A stretch of DNA of 5,436 nucleotides from contig JAJZZT010000558.1 in the NCBI GenBank assembly GCA_021797415.1, positions 1 to 5,436 of the forward strand. Reading direction: 5' to 3'. The stretch comes from Bacillota bacterium. Its GTDB lineage: Bacteria; Bacillota; Bacilli; Alicyclobacillales; SLC66. Numbering within the stretch: position 1 is the stretch's first letter; the number at the start of each line of letters is the position of its first letter. This document shows, one piece after another, positions 1-5,007 of the stretch. Both the position numbers and the translations under genes were made by a program. The notes under the pieces are model-generated. The model was not told the origin of the DNA. It searched no databases and worked only from the letters and a program-made list of their open reading frames with translations.

Positions 1-309
1 GCTCGCTAGTTGCGCCGCGTTTTCCTGCAGGTTAAGGCGACTGATCACGGTGTCCAGCACGTTGTTGCTCTTCATGATATCGCTGTAGGTCTGGATCAGC
101 GCCTCGTTTGCCTGAAGGTCGGCGGCGAGCACGCTCAGCGCGACCTGGCTGTTGTACTGCTGGTTCACCAGGATCGTGGTCGTGGCCTGGTAGGTCGGTT
201 TGATGACGTATTCGCTGACGTAGGCGCTCGTGCCGGCAGCGACAATGGTGACGGTGAGGATCATCCACAGCCAGCGGCGGATGACGCTCCAGTATGCCTT
301 CAATTCCAT
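1..309 (-). CDS. Wzz/CapA-type polysaccharide chain-length (co-polymerase) protein, N-terminal part
   Basis: Minus-strand frame open from ATG at 309 to the window edge: 103 codons, 3' part missing. The protein starts MELKAYWSVIRRWLWMILT, with a positively charged N-terminus and one membrane segment at about residues 13-30. An extracytoplasmic stretch follows with the family pattern KPTYQATTTILV at about 37-48, then a helical region (ALIQTYSDIMKSNNVLDTVI). This is the layout of the Wzz domain in Gram-positive CapA/CpsC/YveK proteins. These are membrane adaptors that control polymer length and activate a partner tyrosine kinase. Start choice: an AGGGAGGAG Shine-Dalgarno lies at 331-323, with a rather long 13-nt spacing, and no other in-frame start is nearby. 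The gene is divergent from the phosphatase gene at 606. The partner kinase would be expected further left, outside the window. No convincing promoter was found. The family call is strong; the exact subfamily is not settled. Confidence 0.88.
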   Translation of the reverse strand, partial: MELKAYWSVIRRWLWMILTVTIVAAGTSAYVSEYVIKPTYQATTTILVNQQYNSQVALSVLAADLQANEALIQTYSDIMKSNNVLDTVISRLNLQENAAQLAS

Positions 310-385
310 GCGGTTGTCTTTGCTCCTCCCTGGACATTTCAAACTGTACCATTCGACACAAAAGAGGCGATTCCTGTCACATCAA

Positions 386-398
386 GACAAACTTTGTC
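386..398. promoter_or_regulatory. 13-bp perfect palindrome, possible operator
   Basis: GACAAA-C-TTTGTC is a perfect 6-bp inverted repeat with a 1-nt centre, lying in the AT-richer part of the divergent intergenic region about 77 bp upstream of the chain-length gene start. Its size and symmetry fit a dimeric repressor site. No cognate regulator is visible and a chance palindrome is possible. Confidence 0.25.
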
Positions 399-427
399 GC
401 GATTTTTTGTCAGTCTCTGGCCGAGTC

Positions 428-527
428 GGCGATGGATGTGAGATTTGCTTGGAGCGAGAGATCTGGGGGTTGCTCGGGGCGAAGGATGTGAGATTTGCTT
501 GGAGGGAGAGATCTGGGGGTTGCGCGG
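428..527. repeat. Tandem duplication of a 50-bp unit
   Basis: Units 428-477 and 478-527 match at 47 of 50 positions; the differences are at 433/483, 455/505 and 474/524. Each unit carries GGATGTGAGATTTGCTTGG followed by a GAGAGATCTGGGGGTTGC block. The period is not a multiple of three and no gene covers the stretch, so this is not a protein repeat. It lies in the divergent intergenic region between the chain-length and phosphatase genes and could influence transcription of either. Confidence 0.9.
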
Positions 528-531
528 ATAA

Positions 532-582
532 TTGAGAAATTTTTGTTCCGTAGTTGTAAAATGATTAGGTTGCTAGTAGACT
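532..582 (+). promoter_or_regulatory. Candidate promoter region for the phosphatase gene (ambiguous)
   Basis: Two imperfect sigma-A-type readings overlap here. One is TTGAGA (532-537) with TAAAAT (557-562) at 19-bp spacing. The other is TTGTAA (554-559) with TAGACT (577-582) at 17-bp spacing. The region is clearly AT-richer than its surroundings, as expected for a promoter, but neither reading is decisive. Confidence 0.35.
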
Positions 583-605
583 GAAAATTACAGAAAGGTG
601 ATTGC

Positions 606-1325
606 GTGATCGATCTGCATGCACATATTCTTCCTGGACTGGACGACGGCCCGCGCGATCTGAGGGATGCGCTCGACTTGGCGCGCGCCTTTGTCGCCGA
701 GGGGACAAGCCGGGTGTACGCGACGCCGCACGGCTTTTCCGCCGTCTATCATGTGGAGGCAAAGCGCGTTCTGCCCGCGGTGGAGGATTTTCGCGCGCGC
801 CTTTGCGAACACGGCATCGCTCTGGACGTGCGGCCGGGGATGGAGGTGCACTACCACCGCGGGCTGCTCGACAATCTGCAAAAGGGCGTCGCGCTCGGGT
901 ATGGAGGGGGGGATGGTCCGAAGTACGTGCTGCTGGAACTTCCTTCGCGCGAGTGGCCGCGCGATACCGGAGAACTGCTGTACGAACTGCATTTGCGCGG
1001 CGTGACGCCCATTCTCGCGCACCCGGAGCGCCATCTGCCCACGCTGCGCCATCCGGAATTGCTGGATGAGGCATTGGCCGAGGGCGCTCTGGCGCAGGTG
1101 ACGGCGGGCTCTGTGCTCGGACAGTTCGGCGCGCCGTGTGAGAAGGCCTGCCGGCGATGGCTGGCGGCGGGCCGCGCGCACATTGTGGCGAGCGATGCGC
1201 ATGACGCGACCGTGCGCAAACCGGATCTCGCCCGCGCGCTTGACCGAATCCGCCGGGAGTGGCGCCTGGCCGGCGCGGCGGACGCCTGCGAGCGGACGGC
1301 GCTGGAAGTGTGGAAGGGTTCCTGA
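606..1325 (+). CDS. ywqE: PHP-family protein-tyrosine phosphatase (YwqE/CpsB/CapC type)
   Basis: A 239-residue protein close to the family's usual size of about 240-260. Metal-site motifs of the PHP fold appear in order: DLHAHILPGLDDG at 3-15 (His5, His7), ATPH at 39-42 (His42), PGMEVH at 77-82 (Glu80), LLELP at 109-113 (Glu111), LAHPERH at 137-143 (His139), and ASDAHD at 195-200 (Asp197, His199). By family knowledge this is a cytoplasmic, metal-dependent (typically manganese) phosphatase that removes phosphate from the tyrosine-rich tail of the capsule/exopolysaccharide kinase and so tunes polymer synthesis. GTG start at 606 is chosen because AAGGTG at 594-599 lies 6 nt upstream and the family-typical M-I-D-x-H begins exactly there. 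It is divergent from the chain-length gene. The hairpin at 1335 starts 9 nt after its stop. All metal ligands appear present, so it should be active. Confidence 0.93.
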   Translation: MIDLHAHILPGLDDGPRDLRDALDLARAFVAEGTSRVYATPHGFSAVYHVEAKRVLPAVEDFRARLCEHGIALDVRPGMEVHYHRGLLDNLQKGVALGYGGGDGPKYVLLELPSREWPRDTGELLYELHLRGVTPILAHPERHLPTLRHPELLDEALAEGALAQVTAGSVLGQFGAPCEKACRRWLAAGRAHIVASDAHDATVRKPDLARALDRIRREWRLAGAADACERTALEVWKGS

Positions 1326-1334
1326 ACACATCTT

Positions 1335-1391
1335 GGGGACGTGTGATAAACCCGCTGTTTGACGTAGAAATTCGGTTTATCGCATGTCCTC
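1335..1391 (+). repeat. Long hairpin made of two inverted copies of the dispersed repeat
   Basis: The left arm 1335-1352 (GGGGACGTGTGATAAACC) pairs without gaps with the right arm 1374-1391 (GGTTTATCGCATGTCCTC), giving an 18-bp stem with three G-U pairs in the plus-strand RNA and a 21-nt loop. No T-run follows, so it is not a standard intrinsic terminator. It starts 9 nt after the phosphatase stop codon and could protect the 3' end of that mRNA or be a REP/MITE-like element. Each arm resembles the units at 3078, 4713-4730 and 4968. Confidence 0.8.
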
Positions 1392-1406
1392 TTGGGGGGG
1401 ATGTGT

Positions 1407-1538
1407 ATGCCGTACTATCGATTCCGGGAATTTTGGACGCCTCTGGCATGGATCGGCGTCCATTTCTACCGTGAGGAACACGGTGGAATGTTTGTGAAGG
1501 TGGGACAGAAACACAGGCACAGGCTGGGGCGCCGCTGA
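1407..1538 (+). CDS. Candidate small protein, 43 residues, unknown function
   Basis: ATG at 1407 is preceded by a run of seven G (1394-1400) at 6-nt spacing, a strong Shine-Dalgarno-like site; ATG at 1401 is in frame but too close to it. The frame stays open for 43 codons and stops with TGA at 1536-1538. The N-terminal half is aromatic-rich (MPYYRFREFWTPLAWIGVHF), the middle is mixed (YREEHGGMFVKVGQ), and the tail is very basic (KHRHRLGRR). No signal peptide or clear membrane segment is seen and I do not recognise a family. It lies between the phosphatase and the sugar transferase in the same orientation, and its stop codon falls inside the loop of an intrinsic terminator, so translation to the end would interfere with hairpin folding. 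Chance is possible at this length. Confidence 0.4.
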   Translation: MPYYRFREFWTPLAWIGVHFYREEHGGMFVKVGQKHRHRLGRR

Positions 1539-1564
1539 GGTCGGCGCACCCCGGCCTGCTTTTT
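1520..1564 (+). terminator. Rho-independent terminator
   Basis: A GC-rich stem pairs CAGGCTGGGG (1520-1529) with CCCCGGCCTG (1549-1558), and CGCCG (1530-1534) with CGGCG (1542-1546). There is a two-base CA bulge on the right arm and a 7-nt loop. The stem is followed by C and five T (1560-1564). It ends the phosphatase/small-ORF transcript and separates it from the transferase gene. The TGA of the small ORF lies in the loop. Confidence 0.85.
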
Positions 1565-1617
1565 GCTCTGTGTGGCATTATGTGTGGTGTGTGACTATTA
1601 TTACAATAGCAGGCAAG

Positions 1618-1646
1618 TAGACAGAAAGTAAAAATGGGTGTAAATT
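1618..1646 (+). promoter_or_regulatory. Sigma-A-type promoter for the sugar transferase gene
   Basis: TAGACA (1618-1623) and TAAATT (1641-1646) are separated by exactly 17 bp. The site lies just after the terminator at 1564 and about 50 bp before the transferase start, predicting a short leader of roughly 40 nt. The -35 box overlaps a 15-bp motif also found before the phosphatase gene. Confidence 0.55.
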
Positions 1647-1695
1647 ATGGTTAATAGAGAACACAGCCGCATGGCGACTGACGGGGGATTGGGCG

Positions 1696-3078
1696 TTGAG
1701 TGGACAAGCAAGATTGATAGAACGGCTGCGATATGCGGCGCAGGTGTTCGGTCTGTTGTTCGGGTATTGGCTCTCCTACTTCGGTTTTGAGTTGTTGGAG
1801 GGGCAGCCGCCCTTCCGGCTGGTCTCCAACCAGAGCCTGATCACGTTCTCGTTGCTCCTCGCCGTATGGGCGGTCGTCCACGCGGTCGTGATGGAGAACA
1901 TGCCGTCTTTGGACAGTCCGCTGGTCGAGCATCTGGTTTCGCTGGGCAAATTGACGATCGTCTGCATCCTGGTGTACAGCACGATCGCCTTTCTGGTCCA
2001 CCTCACGGTGCTGAGCAGGCTGATGGTGGTCGTCTACGGCACGGTGACGTACGTCTGGCTGGCCGCCGCGACCTGGGTCCTGCAGATGCTCGCGCGCTGG
2101 TTCCGGAAGCCGCTGCGGCGCCTGCTGGTGGTTCCCGGCAACAACGTAGCGCAACTGCACCAGCTCTATCATCTGTTGCGGCAGGCCGGCCAGGATGTGT
2201 CCAGCATTCTCTCGGAACAGCCGCTGCCCGCCGGATTTCCTTATGGCGGCGCGCCGCTGGAGATTGCGGCGGCGCTTGAAGCGGGGCCCATCGACATGGT
2301 GATGATCCATCCGCTACTGGCGCCGGATATCATTGAACGCTGCGTCGGGGAGTGCCAGTTGCGCGGGGTGACGACGGAACTGCTCATCGGCCAGGTGCAG
2401 TTTCCGGCGCGGGAGCGCCGGGTGGTCGACACGCCTTACGGATCGGCGATCCGCCTGTTGCCGTATCGCGCGGAGCCGGTGGCGCAATCGCTCAAGCGCC
2501 TCACCGACCTGGTGATCGCCGGTGCGGCGCTGCTCGTGCTTGGCGTCCCGATGCTGGTCATCGCCGCGCTGGTCAAGCTCACGTCGGACGGCCCGGTGCT
2601 GTTTGTCCAGCGGCGGGCCGGCCTGAACGGCCGGGTGTTTCCCTGCCTGAAGTTTCGCACCATGGTCGTGAACGCGGAGGAACTGAAACGGCAGTTGACG
2701 CACCTGAACGAGATGTCGGGACCCGTGTTCAAGATGAAAAACGACCCGCGCGTCACGCCGCTCGGACGCTACCTGCGCAAGTACAGCCTGGACGAACTTC
2801 CGCAATTATTGAACGTGCTGGCCGGGCACATGAGTGTCGTGGGACCGCGCCCGCCGCTGCCGTCCGAGGTGGAGAGGTACGAGCCGTGGCAGCGGCGCCG
2901 GCTGTCCGTGCGCCCCGGGCTCACCTGTCTCTGGCAGATCAGCGGCAGGAACAACGTGGATTTCGACTATTGGATGAGCATGGATTTGAAGTACATCGAC
3001 GAGTGGTCGTACCTGAAGGACTGGTCCATCATCCTGCGCACCGTGCCCGCCGTCGTGACGGGACGGGGCGCGAGTTAG
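1696..3078 (+). CDS. Undecaprenyl-phosphate sugar-1-phosphate transferase (WbaP/WcaJ/CpsE-type priming enzyme)
   Basis: A 460-residue polyisoprenyl-phosphate hexose-1-phosphate transferase that moves a sugar phosphate from a UDP-sugar to undecaprenyl phosphate at the cytoplasmic membrane, the first step of repeat-unit assembly. Four N-terminal membrane segments lie at about 15-33, 47-64, 85-103 and 109-132, followed by a nucleotide-fold-like cytosolic region at about 140-255. The C-terminal catalytic domain starts at LKRLTD (266-271) with a re-entrant membrane helix at about 271-293. Further motifs are [12 protein letters not shown] (298-309), KFRTM (319-323), [12 protein letters not shown] (363-374) with the catalytic Asp366-Glu367 pair, [11 protein letters not shown] (381-391), [14 protein letters not shown] (406-419) and MDLKYI (429-434). 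TTG at 1696 is chosen because GGGGG at 1683-1687 lies 8 nt upstream; ATG at 1671 is out of frame. The full family length is present. The sugar (glucose or galactose, for example) cannot be read from sequence. The stop codon's last base is the first base of a dispersed repeat. Confidence 0.95.
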   Translation: MSGQARLIERLRYAAQVFGLLFGYWLSYFGFELLEGQPPFRLVSNQSLITFSLLLAVWAVVHAVVMENMPSLDSPLVEHLVSLGKLTIVCILVYSTIAFLVHLTVLSRLMVVVYGTVTYVWLAAATWVLQMLARWFRKPLRRLLVVPGNNVAQLHQLYHLLRQAGQDVSSILSEQPLPAGFPYGGAPLEIAAALEAGPIDMVMIHPLLAPDIIERCVGECQLRGVTTELLIGQVQFPARERRVVDTPYGSAIRLLPYRAEPVAQSLKRLTDLVIAGAALLVLGVPMLVIAALVKLTSDGPVLFVQRRAGLNGRVFPCLKFRTMVVNAEELKRQLTHLNEMSGPVFKMKNDPRVTPLGRYLRKYSLDELPQLLNVLAGHMSVVGPRPPLPSEVERYEPWQRRRLSVRPGLTCLWQISGRNNVDFDYWMSMDLKYIDEWSYLKDWSIILRTVPAVVTGRGAS

Positions 3079-3106
3079 GGGACATGGGATAAAGTCCGCT
3101 GTCCCC
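3078..3106 (+). repeat. REP-like palindromic repeat unit at the transferase stop codon
   Basis: GGGGACA (3078-3084) and TGTCCCC (3100-3106) form a 7-bp perfect inverted repeat around a 15-nt centre that includes the GGGATAAAGTCC core. The left part matches the units at 1335 and 4968. It begins at the last base of the TAG stop. No T-run follows, so termination is more likely at 3264-3285. Confidence 0.6.
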
Positions 3107-3259
3107 AAGGGATGGCGGAGGGGCGACAGCCCTTCTTGTCTCCTCTGCTTCCTCTATTCTAGCGGACTTCTCCTGAGATCGAGGCCGCAAAAGAATGTCC
3201 GAATGTCCGGCAGAATATTGTCGCCTGATTTGACCTGTTTTCGCGAGATTTCGGCAACC

Positions 3260-3285
3260 AAAAGCGCTCCGGAGGGGCGCCTTTT
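3260..3285. terminator. Bidirectional intrinsic terminator between convergent genes
   Basis: GCGCTCC (3264-3270), loop GGA, GGGGCGC (3274-3280), flanked by AAAA (3260-3263) on the left and TTTT (3282-3285) on the right. Either strand therefore reads as a GC hairpin followed by U's (one G-U pair on the plus strand). It lies about 180 bp after the transferase stop and 25 bp after the minus-strand sortase-like gene's stop, so it can serve both. Confidence 0.75.
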
Positions 3286-3309
3286 CATTGTAGTTTGACG
3301 GCCGGTCCC

Positions 3310-3948
3310 TCAGGAGCGGGAGGCGAAGTCCGGGCGGGCGAAAATCGCATAGAAGCGGGTGGCGCCTTTGGCGGATGTCGTTTCCTCCACCACGGTCAAC
3401 ATCTCCCGGTCGATCCCGCTGAGTTGGCTCAACGAAGAGATGGGACCGGTGTGGGTGACCTGGTAGGCAAAGACGCCCTGTGGCGCCATCCACTCGATGG
3501 CCGTGCCGGTACGGATGGCCGCCGGATGAAGGCGGGGGCTCTCCGTGATCAGGACGCTGTCCCCGCCTTCGCCGGGCAGCGTGCTTCCCGCGAAGTGTCC
3601 CGCGTTAGACACCTGGTGCGGGTAGGTGCCCTGGACGATCGGCAGGCGCAGGCCGTCGGCCGCAATCCGCAGGCTGCCGATGTTTGCGCCGGGCTGCGGC
3701 AACGTTCTCCAGGGGCCGGCCAGCGTGTTGCTCGCTGTGGAAGGCGTGTAGGGAAATAGCAGCGTATAGCCCAGGATGGCCGCCTGTCGCACGGTCTGAT
3801 AGCCGTAGCGGGCCGTCGCACCCGCGAGTGCGAGCACGATGACGGCGGGCGGGATGATCACCAACAGCCATGGCCAGCGGCGCCGGCGCCTTTTCGTTTG
3901 CCCCTCATCATTTGATTTATTACCCGAAAGTGCTGGAGTCGAGCGCAT
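3310..3948 (-). CDS. Membrane-anchored sortase-fold protein lacking catalytic His and Cys (pseudo-sortase)
   Basis: A 212-residue protein. A basic stretch (KRRRRRWPW, 19-27) is followed by a membrane helix at about 28-46, so the domain sits outside the cell. The sortase core, most like class D/E, begins at IGSLRI (90-95), with RLPIVQGT (101-108), NAGHFAGSTLPGEGGDSVLI (115-134), FAYQVT (160-165), MLTVV (183-187) and TRFYAIFARP (197-206). Where active sortases have GH after the SVLI strand, this one has TES (135-137). Where they have the TLxTC cysteine motif, it has LTVVEETT (184-191), and the whole protein has no Cys. The conserved late Arg may survive as Arg198. Transpeptidation of cell-wall proteins is therefore not expected; a binding or scaffold role is inference. 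ATG at 3948 follows GGAAGGAG (3966-3959) with 10-nt spacing. It lies 55 bp after the upstream minus-strand gene, probably the same operon. The frame is intact and full length, which argues against simple decay. Confidence 0.85.
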   Translation of the reverse strand: MRSTPALSGNKSNDEGQTKRRRRRWPWLLVIIPPAVIVLALAGATARYGYQTVRQAAILGYTLLFPYTPSTASNTLAGPWRTLPQPGANIGSLRIAADGLRLPIVQGTYPHQVSNAGHFAGSTLPGEGGDSVLITESPRLHPAAIRTGTAIEWMAPQGVFAYQVTHTGPISSLSQLSGIDREMLTVVEETTSAKGATRFYAIFARPDFASRS

Positions 3949-3985
3949 GTCGTGCGGGCTCCTTCCGTCGCGTGAAAGTCTGGCA

Positions 3986-4016
3986 TTTTACAGGCGTGGC
4001 GTTTTACAGGCGTGGC
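3986..4016. repeat. 16-bp tandem duplication at a gene end
   Basis: TTTTACAGGCGTGGC occurs at 3986-4000 and again at 4002-4016 (period 16). On the minus strand it spans the last codons and TAA stop of the His-rich gene, so the stop-proximal sequence is repeated just downstream. It looks like a replication-slippage duplication in the spacer before the sortase-like gene. Confidence 0.8.
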
Positions 4017-4690
4017 ATGGGGACAAAGCGGTGATACTGCTCCAGCGTATAAGCCGCCTGTACGGCGATGTCGACTTCCCTGACGTAGCTCACGATGGTG
4101 GAGGAGGACAGATCGCCCGGATGCGGTCGCATGGTGGCCAGAAGTCTTCCTTCCGTATCGAGCAGCAGCACGTCCATGTGGTTCTTCACGCTCAGTTTGT
4201 AGTCGGCGATGTCGATCGGTTTGCCGCTTGTCGTCGCGAATGACACCCGCAGGTGGGCGTAGTCGATGCTCGACGCGAACAGGCGCAGCAATTCGAGTTT
4301 TTGCGCCTGTGTCAGGACGGCCGCGCCGGAGGCGTTCCCGACGATTCTTCTCATCTGTGCGGCGTTTGCCTCAATCTGCGAGATCTCTTTTTTTGTCAGA
4401 GGTATGCTTTGCAGGTAGGCGTAGAGCAGGTCGACCCGGTTGGTGTTGAGTGTGAGCAGGGAATCTTCGAGCTGCAAGGCCATTTTTCTCATTGCCGCGG
4501 GACTGGGACGCCGAAGCGGATGATGGATGGGATGATGGATGGGATGGTGGATCGAGTGGCGGGGCGCCGGATTCCTGTGCGCCTGCGTTCTGGCATGGGT
4601 CGCCGCGCCGGGACCGGCAAGCGCGGCCATCGCCAGTGTTGCCGCGGCTCCAAGCCGCAGGCGGGGTTTCCATCGTTCTGCGCGTATCAC
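4004..4690 (-). CDS. Secreted protein with His-rich IHHP repeat, unknown function
   Basis: Using GTG at 4690 the protein has 228 residues. AAAGGAA at 4705-4699 lies 8 nt upstream of this GTG; the longer reading from ATG at 4732 has no such site and would start inside a repeat-like sequence. The N-terminus (MIRAERWKPRLRL, then a hydrophobic Ala-rich stretch to about 30) is a typical signal peptide with likely cleavage near THA. A linker follows with three IHHP repeats (47-58). A mostly helical region (about 66-145) comes next, then a mixed alpha/beta C-terminal part with HMDVLLLDTEGRLLATM (171-187), reminiscent of extracellular sensor folds but too weak to assign. I do not recognise a family. 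The His tract could bind metal or simply be a linker. It is probably co-transcribed with the sortase-like gene 55 bp downstream. Secretion is well supported; function is unknown. Confidence 0.8.
   Translation of the reverse strand: MIRAERWKPRLRLGAAATLAMAALAGPGAATHARTQAHRNPAPRHSIHHPIHHPIHHPLRRPSPAAMRKMALQLEDSLLTLNTNRVDLLYAYLQSIPLTKKEISQIEANAAQMRRIVGNASGAAVLTQAQKLELLRLFASSIDYAHLRVSFATTSGKPIDIADYKLSVKNHMDVLLLDTEGRLLATMRPHPGDLSSSTIVSYVREVDIAVQAAYTLEQYHRFVPMPRL
4517..4552 (-). repeat. 12-bp tandem repeat encoding IHHP x3
   Basis: Three adjacent 12-bp units (ATCCATCATCCC type) within the secreted-protein gene encode Ile-His-His-Pro three times. The near-identical DNA suggests recent slippage expansion, and copy number may vary between strains. 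Confidence 0.85.
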
Positions 4691-4712
4691 ACTGACACTT
4701 CCTTTACACATA

Positions 4713-4730
4713 CGGTTGATACCATGTCCC
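4713..4730 (-). repeat. Degenerate copy of the dispersed repeat
   Basis: The minus strand reads GGGACATGGTATCAACCG, which matches the right arm of the 1335-1391 hairpin (GGACATGCGATAAACCG) at 14 of 17 positions. It lies in the untranslated leader of the His-rich secreted protein gene, upstream of its chosen GTG start. It may be a coincidental or decayed copy. Confidence 0.35.
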
Positions 4731-4803
4731 ATTGCACTGTGCGGGTCAACCCTGCCCTCTTTTTGAGCAGGCTCTTATATATTCAACATGGTCGGCCACG
4801 CCG

Positions 4804-4832
4804 AGTATAGCAGATTGCCGTTCCGACTACCA
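4804..4832 (-). promoter_or_regulatory. Candidate extended -10 promoter for the His-rich gene operon
   Basis: On the minus strand, TATACT (4809-4804) is preceded by TGC, giving an extended -10. A weak -35, TGGTAG (4832-4827), lies 17 bp further up. Transcription would begin near 4797 and leave a leader of about 105 nt before GTG 4690. Confidence 0.45.
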
Positions 4833-4877
4833 TCTGCCACCAGAGTAAACCCGTTTATATGGACACTTCGCATTGGC

Positions 4878-4906
4878 TTTACAGGCCGATATTGCCATTG
4901 TAAAAT
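4878..4906 (+). promoter_or_regulatory. Sigma-A-type promoter for the Ser/Thr-rich secreted protein gene
   Basis: TTTACA (4878-4883) and TAAAAT (4901-4906) each match the consensus at five of six positions, with 17-bp spacing. Start of transcription near 4913 gives a leader of about 95 nt that contains the CTCGCC-C-GGCGAG palindrome (4931-4943) and the repeat unit at 4968. Confidence 0.65.
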
Positions 4907-4967
4907 TGGCGAGAGCATATCCTGGCGCTGCTCGCCCGGCGAGACTGGCGCGATGCGCAACGATTTA

Positions 4968-4991
4968 GGGGACATGTGATGAAGTTCTCTG
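4968..4991 (+). repeat. Dispersed repeat unit in a 5' leader
   Basis: GGGGACATGTGATGAAG and following bases match the units at 1335 (GGGGACGTGTGATAAA) and 3078 (GGGGACATGGGATAAAG). No inverted partner arm is visible here. It lies about 17 bp before the start codon of the last gene, between its predicted promoter and its Shine-Dalgarno site. Confidence 0.6.
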
Positions 4992-5007
4992 GTTGAGGTG
5001 GTTCTCA

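Noticed and set aside
386..408. Palindrome followed by T-run read as a plus-strand terminator
   Set aside because: No plus-strand gene ends upstream of it, and the T-run is offset by several bases with a very small loop. An operator is a better reading, still weak.
565..1578. Long minus-strand open frames opposite the phosphatase (565-1578 and 588-1331)
   Set aside because: Arg/Pro/Ala-rich low-complexity translations with no domain. The plus frame carries every PHP motif. Open antisense frames are common in GC-rich genes.
1651..2805. Minus-strand open frames opposite the sugar transferase
   Set aside because: His/Gln/Arg-rich composition and no recognisable motif. The plus strand encodes an unmistakable transferase.
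4018..4036. GGGGACAAAGCGGTGATAC as another dispersed repeat copy
   Set aside because: Only the GGGGAC and GTGATA parts match, with wrong spacing, and it lies within coding sequence for the C-terminus of the His-rich protein.
4691..4732. Start of the His-rich secreted protein at ATG 4732
   Set aside because: No Shine-Dalgarno before it, it would place 14 extra residues ahead of a good signal peptide, and it lies in a repeat-like sequence. GTG 4690 has AAAGGAA at 8 nt.
4908..4943. GGCGAG / CTCGCC / GGCGAG alternative pairings suggesting an attenuator
   Set aside because: The predicted transcription start is near 4913, so the first copy would be mostly outside the RNA. No T-run follows.
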